Part shown: in pieces, positions 34,031-42,026 of the stretch | How positions within the stretch are numbered: the first letter of the stretch is position 1 | Layout of the letters: every line of letters begins with the position of its first letter | Assembly: GCF_001642735.1 (NCBI RefSeq) | Contig: NZ_LWHM01000025.1 | Span: forward strand, 1 to 64,000 | From: Pseudohongiella nitratireducens | GTDB taxonomy: Bacteria; Pseudomonadota; Gammaproteobacteria; Pseudomonadales; Pseudohongiellaceae | Length of the DNA: 64,000 bases | Direction: 5' to 3' | The notes under the pieces: generated by a model | The model's input: only the letters and a program-made list of their open reading frames with translations | What the model was told of the DNA's origin: nothing | Database searches by the model: none | Program-made: the position numbers and the translations under genes

Positions 34031-37000
34031 TTACATCGCTGCCAGTTCGGCGGCTTCATCGATATCCACCGCTACCATGCGCGACACACCCGGCTCGTGC
34101 ATGGTGACACCCAGCAGCTGATTGGCGATTTCCATGGTCAGCTTGTTGTGCGTAATAAACACAAACTGTACCGATTCAGACATTTCTTTAACCAGTCGGC
34201 TGTAACGTCCCACGTTGGCATCATCAAGCGGTGCATCAACCTCATCCAGCATACAAAATGGTGAGGGGTTCAGCCGGAAGATCGAGAACACCAGCGCAAT
34301 CGCCGTCATTGCCTTTTCACCACCGGAGAGCAGGTGAATCGTGCTGTTACGCTTGCCTGGCGGGCGCGCCATAATGGCGACACCGGTATCGAGCAGGTCT
34401 TCACCGGTCATATCCAGATAGGCATGGCCACCACCGAACACTTTCGGGAACAGCTCCTGCAAACCGGCATTGATCTTGTCAAAGGTCTCTTTAAAGCGCG
34501 TCCGCGTCTCCCGGTCAATTTTACGGATGGCATTTTCCAGGGTCACCAGCGCTTTTTGCAGGTCTTCATCCTGGGCATCCAAATAGACTTTACGTTCGGA
34601 CTGCTGTTCGTATTCCTCAATCGCTGCCAAATTGATGGCACCGAGGCGCTGAATGCGATTATTGAGCAATGCCAGTTCGTCTTCGCAGCCTTTGGCGGTC
34701 AGCTCTTCGGGCAGATTGGCCAGCACGGTGTCCAGATCATAGCGTGCTTCCTGTAATTGCTCGACCAGGGCCTGGCGCTTGACCAGATCACCTTCAGTTT
34801 TCAGGCGATGCTCCATCAGTTTCTCGCGCACGCCACCGGCATCACGCTCAAAACCGGCGCGCTGCTGCTCAATGCTACGCAACTGATGTTCGTTCTCATC
34901 GGCCGCGGCCTTGGCCTTGTTCATCTGTTCTTCGACTTCAACCCGTTGCTGCAGCAGCGTTTCCAGCTCCAGGCGCTTGTCGTCCATGGGTTCGTCTGAC
35001 TGGCTTAACTGCTGCTCGATTGACTCGATGCGTTCGCGGGCACGTTGCACCTGGGTGCCCATGCGGTCCATGGTGTCTTTTAATGATTTGATCTGCGACT
35101 GCAGCAACTGATCTCGCATGCTGAACTGGTGCAACTGGTCTTTGTCGTGGCGCGCTTTCTGACGTACCTGATCCAGTGTGGCACGGAATTCGTCGCGCTG
35201 TTGTAGCAGGGTTTCACGACGATCCGTGTCCTGCTCCATGGCATCCAGGGCATTTTGCAGACGTTCGCGCGATTCGGTGATATTTTCCTGCTCGATTTCC
35301 AGCTGTTTCTGCAGTTCCTGAAGATCCTGGTCCAGCCGCTGACGGCGCTGGTTGGTCTGCTCTTCCTGGGCAATCCTGGCGCTGAGCTGGGATTTCAGCT
35401 CGCTGTGTTCGCGGGTGTTCTGGGCAATCTGGCGCTGCACACTTTCACGCTGCTGCTCCAGATCCTGCAAACGATCACGACCACTTTGCTGTGCCTCGAC
35501 CATGTCGTCGACTTTCAGTTGCAGGGTTTCCATGGTCTCGCTGAGCTGGGCCATTTCGCTCTTGCGGGCCAGCAGACCTTCGCTGGCATCCACGGCTTTG
35601 CGCACGCGAATCCAGTTGCGACCCAGCCAGATGCCCTGCTGCGTGACGATGGAGGCGTCAGCTGGCAGTTGCGCTCGTTGCTGCAGAGCCTGGTCCAGCG
35701 ACTCAGCAACGTAGATACCCTGAAGCAAGGTCGACACATCCAGGCTGGATTGAATCTTGTCACTGAGCGGACTCAGTGTGCTGACAGAAGGCTGGCTGCC
35801 TGATGCGGATGCGGTATCACTATCATCGCTATCATCAGTATCGATTAAAGAGACCACACCGTCCGGCAGGGCCTCCAGCGCGGCAGCGACGCTATCCAGT
35901 CCGGGCACGCAAACCGCTTGCAGGGTGTCACCCAGCACGGCCTCCACGGCACCTTCCCAGCCTGAGTCGACACGAATCTGTTCGCCCAGTCTTGGCTTGT
36001 CGCTCAGCGCATGGTCATTGAGCCATTTGTTCAGTTTGTCATTCTTCTGTCCCAGCGCGGCCTGTTGCAACGCTTCCAGCGAGGCATACTGACCTTTACT
36101 GCGCTGCAGTTCGCTGCGCGACTGATCCAGATCCTGGGACAGCTGTTGCGACTGGCTGCGCTGATCGTCAATTTGTTCAGCCAGATTGTGATTCTCTTCC
36201 TGCTGAACCTCCAAAGCTTCTTCGGCCTGGGTGATCTGCATGCTCAGTTCGTCGATAGCGCTCTGTTCGGGGTTCTCACCCAGCGTCTCGCGCTCTTCCT
36301 TCAGGCGGCTACGTCGCTCGATCCCACGTTCAACAATGCGCTCAAGTTGCTGAATTCTCGACTGTTCAACTTCAGCAACCTGGCGTGGCTCTTCGGAACG
36401 TTGTGAGAACTCGTCCCAGTCCTGCTGCCACTGCTGCATGCGCTCTTCGGCTTCTTCCTGCTGGATGGCAGACTCTTCGGCAGTATGCTCGGCCATCTCC
36501 AGATCGGGCGCCAGCGTGTCCTGCTCTTCCTGCAGCTGGGCCAGTTTGTCGACATCCATATCCATGTCGGCCTGGGTCTGCTTGAAGTTGCGACGATGGT
36601 CTTCCAGCTCCTGGCGAAGCTGCTGCATGCGCTCTTTCTGGAACTCAATGGTCTGCTCAATACGGGCAATGTCACCACCGATGCTGTAATAACGCCCCTG
36701 CACTTCACTCAAAGTGTCATTCAGGTCGGTCTGGCGAATCAGCAGCTCTTCGTGCTGGGCATCCAGTGAGCGCTGATCAGCAATCACCGATTCGAGTTTG
36801 ATCTCCAGCTCATTGATAATGGCCTGTTTGGACTCAACCTCGTCGTTCAAGGCTTTCCACTTCAAGGCATTAAACTGCGCATTAAGATCGCGCTCTTGTG
36901 CTTTGTATTCTTTGTACTTTTCTGCTGCTTGCGCCTGGCGATGCAGATGCTGCAACTGACGCTCCAGCTCTTCACGAATGTCGGTCAGACGTTCCAGGTT

Positions 37001-37567
37001 TTCGCGGGTGCGGCGGATACGGTTCTCAGTATCACGGCGACGCTCTTTGTACTTGGAGATGCCGGCGGCTTCTTCAATAAAGATGCGCAGCTCTTCGGGC
37101 TTGGACTCAATCAGCCGCGATACCATGCCCTGCTCAATGATCGAGTAACTGCGCGGACCCAGACCGGTACCGAGGAAAATATCGGTAATATCACGCCGAC
37201 GACATTTGGCGCCGTTGAGCATGTAGATGTTCTGACCGTCGCGGGTCACCTTGCGCTTGATGGAAATCTCGGCAAAACGGGCGTACTCACCCTGGATGCG
37301 GTTATCCGAGTTGTCGAAAACCAGTTCGATACTGGCCTGCCCCACGGGTTTTCGCCCCCCGGAGCCATTAAAGATGACGTCGGTCATGCTTTCGCCGCGC
37401 AGGTTCTTGGCTGAGCTTTCACCCATCACCCAACGCACGGCGTCAATGATATTGGACTTACCGCAACCGTTCGGGCCGACGACCGCACAGAGATTACTGG
37501 GTAAATTAACCGTGGTCGGGTCCACAAACGATTTGAACCCGGCGAGTTTGATACTTTTTAAACGCAT
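34031..37567 (-). CDS. smc: Chromosome segregation ATPase SMC
   Basis: 1178-aa condensin subunit. The ATG at 37567 (MRLKSIKLAGFKSFVDPTTV) is the family start; the frame remains open 76 codons further upstream, but that extension is not homologous. Seen: Walker A GPNGCGKSNI (residues 31-40), two long coiled coils rich in Glu/Gln/Arg, a hinge (about 515-690, LGEQIRVDSGWEGAVEAVLGD), the ABC signature LSGGEKAMTAIALVF (about 1081) and Walker B FCMLDEVDAPLDD. It organises the chromosome. It is divergently transcribed from the outer-membrane-protein gene at 37888. Confidence 0.97.
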   Translation of the reverse strand: MRLKSIKLAGFKSFVDPTTVNLPSNLCAVVGPNGCGKSNIIDAVRWVMGESSAKNLRGESMTDVIFNGSGGRKPVGQASIELVFDNSDNRIQGEYARFAEISIKRKVTRDGQNIYMLNGAKCRRRDITDIFLGTGLGPRSYSIIEQGMVSRLIESKPEELRIFIEEAAGISKYKERRRDTENRIRRTRENLERLTDIREELERQLQHLHRQAQAAEKYKEYKAQERDLNAQFNALKWKALNDEVESKQAIINELEIKLESVIADQRSLDAQHEELLIRQTDLNDTLSEVQGRYYSIGGDIARIEQTIEFQKERMQQLRQELEDHRRNFKQTQADMDMDVDKLAQLQEEQDTLAPDLEMAEHTAEESAIQQEEAEERMQQWQQDWDEFSQRSEEPRQVAEVEQSRIQQLERIVERGIERRSRLKEERETLGENPEQSAIDELSMQITQAEEALEVQQEENHNLAEQIDDQRSQSQQLSQDLDQSRSELQRSKGQYASLEALQQAALGQKNDKLNKWLNDHALSDKPRLGEQIRVDSGWEGAVEAVLGDTLQAVCVPGLDSVAAALEALPDGVVSLIDTDDSDDSDTASASGSQPSVSTLSPLSDKIQSSLDVSTLLQGIYVAESLDQALQQRAQLPADASIVTQQGIWLGRNWIRVRKAVDASEGLLARKSEMAQLSETMETLQLKVDDMVEAQQSGRDRLQDLEQQRESVQRQIAQNTREHSELKSQLSARIAQEEQTNQRRQRLDQDLQELQKQLEIEQENITESRERLQNALDAMEQDTDRRETLLQQRDEFRATLDQVRQKARHDKDQLHQFSMRDQLLQSQIKSLKDTMDRMGTQVQRARERIESIEQQLSQSDEPMDDKRLELETLLQQRVEVEEQMNKAKAAADENEHQLRSIEQQRAGFERDAGGVREKLMEHRLKTEGDLVKRQALVEQLQEARYDLDTVLANLPEELTAKGCEDELALLNNRIQRLGAINLAAIEEYEQQSERKVYLDAQDEDLQKALVTLENAIRKIDRETRTRFKETFDKINAGLQELFPKVFGGGHAYLDMTGEDLLDTGVAIMARPPGKRNSTIHLLSGGEKAMTAIALVFSIFRLNPSPFCMLDEVDAPLDDANVGRYSRLVKEMSESVQFVFITHNKLTMEIANQLLGVTMHEPGVSRMVAVDIDEAAELAAM

Positions 37568-37887
37568 TTGGAGTGGACGGTGTCCTGTTTGAATTATGAC
37601 TTCCTTATGAATCTGTAGAGTGTAGCGAAAAAACACGCTGCATGGGGAGTGGGAATTCAGGAAATGTGAAATAAAGTTGCCGGATGATGGGAAAATCTCC
37701 CTGATGACGAGAACAGCGATCTGAATAATGGGATTGGCAAGGGCAGAAACAAAAATAAAACGCAAAAAGTCTGTTCGGGTAATAAACAGCGCCACATTTT
37801 TTCGTTAAACTCAGCGCACAAAGTCTTAAAACAGCGTCTTAAAACAGCCTGGAGGCTGACTGCCTCCTATATTGAAGGGAATTCAAC

Positions 37888-39024
37888 ATGCGATCGTTCG
37901 CGACCACATCCACGCCACAACTGATCCTCTCCGCCCTGGTCCTGACTGGCGCAGCCAACGCCTCGGCTGCCGATGAGGCGACCGGCTGGATCGGCAACGA
38001 TCACACCAGCGCCTACACCCTGGACGCCGGGGAGTTCGAGTTATCCGGTGGACTGTCCCGCGTTGATGAAACCATTGATTTTCTGGATCTGCGCGATGAC
38101 ATGCTGGCCGGCAACAGCCGACTGATTGACAACAGCGGCGACCTGGATGGCGTGCGCGGCGAAGCTCGCCTCGGTATCTGGCGCGGGCTGGAAGTGTTCT
38201 ACAAACGCCATGATTTTGATCTGACCCTGAAGACATCGCCTACCACGCGCGCCAACATCGTTGACCTGTCCAACCAGTTAAGCACCACGCAAACCAGCTG
38301 GGGCGCCAAGTTTGTGCTATATGAAAGTGAGGGTGCCAATAACTCACTGGGCGGATCCAGCTTTGCCATTGATCTGCGCCGGGTCGAAAGCGAAAGCGAT
38401 GACTTTGACGGTTATATTGAATCATTCAGTGTCAACGCCAACAGCAGCGTCAGTTTTGATCCACCGCAGCGTTTTGCCATGGACCGGCTGTCTGACGAAG
38501 GCTGGCAGACCCGCCTGCTGTACAGCAACGACCTGGGCAGCAACTCGCAGTTCAGCATCTGGGCCGGTTATGGAGAATCAGAGGCAGGCTCAGGCACCAG
38601 TACTGATATCGAGTTCGATTTCATCGCTGATCAATTCCTGCAAACCTTTGATATTGAAGAGTCCCAGTACATGGCTGGTGCCAGCATCAACCTGCAGGGC
38701 ATCCCCCGATTGCCAATCCAGATTGGCTACGAGTACATCAAGATCAACAAGCGTGAAGCGGTAACTCAAAGCAGCAACAGTTCGCTGATCCCCTCCTTCC
38801 TGCGCGGCAGCAACATCCAGGACAGCGCCGACACCAACCACACGGCCTACGGTACCGTCAGCTGGTGGATCACCCCGCACATGTATACCTCACTGAGCGG
38901 CAAGCTCTTCAAAAACCAGTTCGTCGGCATTATGCCGCATTACAACAATCCGCTGAGCGCCAGCTTCTCGGAAACGTTGTACGGGTATGTGACGCTGAGC
39001 CTGGGGCTGAAATTTACGCGATAA
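37888..39024 (+). CDS. Outer-membrane beta-barrel-like protein of unknown function
   Basis: 378-aa exported protein. An N-terminal signal peptide of about 28 residues (LILSALVLTGAANASA) ends with an Ala-Ser-Ala type cleavage site. The mature part shows alternating amphipathic strands (GEARLGIWRGLEVFYKRHDF, SWGAKFVLYES, GWQTRLLYSNDL, SQFSIWAGYGESEAG, LPIQIGYEYIKINKR) and ends TLYGYVTLSLGLKFTR; the alternating hydrophobic finish resembles a barrel strand, although the last residue is Arg rather than aromatic. I recognise no named family. It directly precedes the five-paralogue array with a 194-base gap, so it could be a partner for their export or anchoring; this is inference. Confidence 0.7.
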   Translation: MRSFATTSTPQLILSALVLTGAANASAADEATGWIGNDHTSAYTLDAGEFELSGGLSRVDETIDFLDLRDDMLAGNSRLIDNSGDLDGVRGEARLGIWRGLEVFYKRHDFDLTLKTSPTTRANIVDLSNQLSTTQTSWGAKFVLYESEGANNSLGGSSFAIDLRRVESESDDFDGYIESFSVNANSSVSFDPPQRFAMDRLSDEGWQTRLLYSNDLGSNSQFSIWAGYGESEAGSGTSTDIEFDFIADQFLQTFDIEESQYMAGASINLQGIPRLPIQIGYEYIKINKREAVTQSSNSSLIPSFLRGSNIQDSADTNHTAYGTVSWWITPHMYTSLSGKLFKNQFVGIMPHYNNPLSASFSETLYGYVTLSLGLKFTR

Positions 39025-39180
39025 TCCTAGTGCTCAATATTTGTCAGTTTCATACGATAACCAACACTAACGACTACTAAACAAGCAGCCTGCTTAATGG
39101 CAGAATTGCTGCTTCTTAGTATTTTGGCTTGGCGGCAGCACCCGAAACACTTGCAATCGACGTTTGAAATCGCACGACAC

Positions 39181-39211
39181 TCACTTTCCAGCACATAAAA
39201 AGATAGGGATT
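39181..39211 (+). promoter_or_regulatory. Leader block of paralogue 1, shared with paralogue 2
   Basis: A 31-base block just before the start codon (TCACTTTCCAGCACA, one variable base, then AAAAAGATAGGGATT) recurs at 41989-42019 upstream of paralogue 2 with a single difference. It contains the ribosome-binding purine run (AGGG). Conservation of untranslated bases shows that the duplication unit included the leader, or that the leader is under selection. Confidence 0.7.
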
Positions 39212-39218
39212 TTGATTT

Positions 39219-41747
39219 ATGCAACATCGCAGTAGCTTTAAAAAACGCTTACTCAGCCAAGTTATATCGGCCGGTTTACTGGCCTCAGCCACAACCTCTG
39301 CCATGGCAGCGGATTTTGTCCTGGTCGGCAATCAGATCAGCTGGAACAAAGGCGCTGTCTCTGGCACTGCTACCATCGACAGCGGCGGCAATGCATCGAC
39401 CATCAGCCTGGTCAACACCAGCAACTCCAGCACACTTCCTAACGTCACTTTCTCGTTAGAGGACTATGCCTCAACCAGTGATACCTATTCGCTGGGCATC
39501 TATATGGAAGTCAACAGCGACAGCGGGAATAACCAGGTTGAGATGTCACTGGGCACCGTACGTGTCACCACAGTGAATGGCTCTATCACTTCTGTGGCCA
39601 TGGTTAGCAACTCAGGTGACGCACACTACCGCCCAGTGGAAGTGAATGCACAGAAAGTCTCTGGCGGCAGCACCTTGAACCTGTCTGCATCCTTTGCCGC
39701 GAAAGCCAACATGATCAGCAACCCGGCTGGCAACCAGAACCAGGTAACTATTCAGGTCGACAATGTGATTTCTGCCCTGAGCGGCAACAATGGCCTGTTT
39801 GACGACATCATCGAGCGTTTTGCCAGCAATGGCGATTACAGCTACCACATTGGTATCCAGCACATTAATTCGACCACGGGTAATGCGGAAATCGGCACCT
39901 ATGACGACAACAACGATTTCACCGCCTCCAATGTTGGCGCCCCGTCCATCACACTGGGCACGCCTAACCTGTCCAGCAAGTTCTCCAGCGCCACCTACAT
40001 CACCGGCGAATTCAACATCGTTGACACATTACCTGATTCGGGCGGCAGCACTGGCGGCGGTGGCAGCGGCTCCGGCGGCGAGTCAGTGGTCGATGACCAA
40101 ACACTGAACGAGATAGAAGAAGACAACGCTGAACTGAACAATGCAGTTGAAGACGCACTGAACAACGGTGGAGACGTACCGGCAGCGGTTGTGACCCAGA
40201 CCAAGGATGCCGTTGAGAAAAGCGCTAGCGCCATCAAAAAAATCACTGACGTGATCAATGGTGGTGGCACGGTTGATCAGGGCAACCTGTTGCAGGCAGC
40301 TCGCCGTATTACTGAAACTGTTATCACTGCTACCAAAGTGATCAATAATTCCTCTTCCGACACCAGCGAAGTTGAGGAAACCACTCGCCAGGCGGTCGAC
40401 AACCTGGTGGCTGCAGTGAATAACCTGCAGGATCGCGAAGTTGAGCTGAATGACGTTGAAAAAGAAGTCTTCAACGACGTACTGGAGAACCTGGCGCCGT
40501 CTGTGAGCGGCCTGACTGAGAAGAGCCAGACCGAAGACGATGTCAAAGCTCAGTCTGACAAACTCAAGCAATTGACTGAAGCCAACAATGCTCTTGGCGT
40601 TGCTGCCTCGGACGAAGCCCAGCAGGCTGTTGCGGATGCGACTCAACAGATTCAGAAACGCTTACTGGAAGTGAAAAATGGCACCCTGGTCACTGATGAA
40701 CAGGTTCAAGATGAGTTCACTAACAATGACGAATTCCGTGAGGATGCAGTCGAGATCGCACCACCGCGTCCAAACCAGGGGTTCGTTAGACCTATCGAGA
40801 CCCTTACTAACCTGGGAAGCAGCTTCGATCTGATTCGCAATGACGCCGTCACCTTGAATGCCGTGCGCGCAGATCTGTCTCAAGACTTATCCGCACTGCT
40901 TGGTATCAATGCGGAATTTCTTGTCATTACTCAGATGATTCTAGGCGTCCAGACACCGGTGATTGCGCCTGAATACACCTCTGCAGATAACCGTGTGATT
41001 GCTGCCGCAACGGAAGCTGATTCCACCTTTGACATTGCTATCGACGATGAAACAGCGTTGGTGACGGTAACGTTGCCAGGCGAAAAATACGTGGCACGCC
41101 TGGTTAGCTCCAAAACGGTACCAGTCACTGACCAGCCAGCTTTCTACTTCCGCGCCAATGGCAATGCCATGCTGGTTGGTAATGGTGTGGCGTACGAGCT
41201 GGCTCCGGCTCCAGCCAGTCGACTGGCCTTCACACAAGCGGCACTGGCAATGTCTTTCCCCAGCACACTGCGGGACAACGGCAGCTTCTACCTCAAGCTG
41301 AGTGACACTGACCGCTTCTCAGGCACCTTTGCTTACGACAACCTGACCGGTCTGTCTCCAGCCGAGTGTGGCGAAGTCTCGTTTGCCACACCCACAACCG
41401 CCGTCAATACTGCTGATTACGCGTTCACCATGAACTGTGCGGATAACGACATCAGCCAACGCATCGTACCTTTTGTGGATGCAGTGGATTTCCGTGCCAG
41501 CGTGGCCGGATTTGACCTGTCAGCCAGCATTGACCGCAGCACCGGCTTTATCACCATCGCCGGTATTGGCAAACTGAAGCCCAGCTTCTTTGTCGAGCCA
41601 GCCAATGACGCTGAAACAGCATTCCACACGGCCAACAAGGACAGCTTCGGCCTGGCCTACATGGGCGAAGACGTCAATAATGATGGCAAGCTGGACTACA
41701 AGGTGATCTCTGAAACCGGTGTTCAGGTGCTGTACGCCGCGGACTGA
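39219..41747 (+). CDS. Array paralogue 1: large secreted modular protein, unknown family
   Basis: 842 aa. A signal peptide (FKKRLLSQVISAGLLASA...AMA, about 31 residues) precedes ADFVLVGNQISW. Domain N (about 32-272) is beta-rich with the array signature TLPNVTFSLEDYA, FDDIIERFAS and YITGEFNIVDTLPD. A Gly/Ser linker (GGSTGGGGSGSGG) leads to a Glu/Asp-rich helical middle (about 290-540). Domain C (about 600-842) has two Cys (AECGEVSF and FTMNCADND), GKLKPSFFV, the EF-hand-like loop DVNNDGKLD and the terminal VQVLYAAD. Function unknown; extracytoplasmic from the signal peptide, probably disulfide-bonded and possibly Ca-binding. It is closest to paralogue 2. Confidence 0.85.
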   Translation: MQHRSSFKKRLLSQVISAGLLASATTSAMAADFVLVGNQISWNKGAVSGTATIDSGGNASTISLVNTSNSSTLPNVTFSLEDYASTSDTYSLGIYMEVNSDSGNNQVEMSLGTVRVTTVNGSITSVAMVSNSGDAHYRPVEVNAQKVSGGSTLNLSASFAAKANMISNPAGNQNQVTIQVDNVISALSGNNGLFDDIIERFASNGDYSYHIGIQHINSTTGNAEIGTYDDNNDFTASNVGAPSITLGTPNLSSKFSSATYITGEFNIVDTLPDSGGSTGGGGSGSGGESVVDDQTLNEIEEDNAELNNAVEDALNNGGDVPAAVVTQTKDAVEKSASAIKKITDVINGGGTVDQGNLLQAARRITETVITATKVINNSSSDTSEVEETTRQAVDNLVAAVNNLQDREVELNDVEKEVFNDVLENLAPSVSGLTEKSQTEDDVKAQSDKLKQLTEANNALGVAASDEAQQAVADATQQIQKRLLEVKNGTLVTDEQVQDEFTNNDEFREDAVEIAPPRPNQGFVRPIETLTNLGSSFDLIRNDAVTLNAVRADLSQDLSALLGINAEFLVITQMILGVQTPVIAPEYTSADNRVIAAATEADSTFDIAIDDETALVTVTLPGEKYVARLVSSKTVPVTDQPAFYFRANGNAMLVGNGVAYELAPAPASRLAFTQAALAMSFPSTLRDNGSFYLKLSDTDRFSGTFAYDNLTGLSPAECGEVSFATPTTAVNTADYAFTMNCADNDISQRIVPFVDAVDFRASVAGFDLSASIDRSTGFITIAGIGKLKPSFFVEPANDAETAFHTANKDSFGLAYMGEDVNNDGKLDYKVISETGVQVLYAAD

Positions 41748-41802
41748 TGAGCAACTGTTAGTCTGGCAAAAACAGCCATTATTGATTGGCTGACCGTGAC
41801 CC

Positions 41803-41839
41803 AAACGGCTACCTGACACTGAATCAGGTAGCCGTTTTT
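41803..41839 (+). terminator. Rho-independent terminator after paralogue 1
   Basis: AACGGCTACCTGA pairs with TCAGGTAGCCGTT (13 bp, perfect) around a 7-base loop and is followed by a run of five T. It lies 55 bases after the paralogue 1 stop, so paralogue 2 should have its own promoter. Confidence 0.93.
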
Positions 41840-41944
41840 GTATTCAAACCCGCTTTTTCCCATTAAACCAACCACTGAGTGATTGAAGTCACTAAACATT
41901 GCTCTCATTTTTTGGCAAACTTAGCACCCTATGCATTTTGTCTC

Positions 41945-42019
41945 AGGTTGTTTGGCGGCAACCTGGCAAAACCGCAGATGCTCGACCATCACTTTCCAGC
42001 ACAGAAAAAGATAGGGATT
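41945..42019 (+). promoter_or_regulatory. Leader of paralogue 2: hairpin plus shared block
   Basis: AGGTTG-TTTGGCGG-CAACCT (41945-41964) is a small perfect hairpin, and 41989-42019 repeats the leader block of paralogue 1. The segment TTGGCGGCA also recurs upstream of paralogue 1. A weak promoter-like pair TTGAAG/CATTTT with 17-base spacing begins near 41883, not strong enough to assert. No known riboswitch fits. Confidence 0.5.
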
Positions 42020-42026
42020 ATTTTTT

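Noticed and set aside
37568-37795. 76-residue N-terminal extension of SMC
   Set aside because: The extension has no family similarity, and the standard SMC start MRLKSIKLAGF is an ATG at 37567.
39080-39160. Sigma-54 promoter upstream of paralogue 1 (GGC..TTGC elements)
   Set aside because: The required GG-N10-GC spacing is not met by any pair of these elements.
41920-42019. Possible c-di-GMP-I (GEMM) riboswitch upstream of paralogue 2, because of GGCAAACTT and GGCAAAACC segments
   Set aside because: The conserved core (GACGCAAAGCC and the second helix with its tetraloop receptor) is missing and the segments do not fall in the required order.
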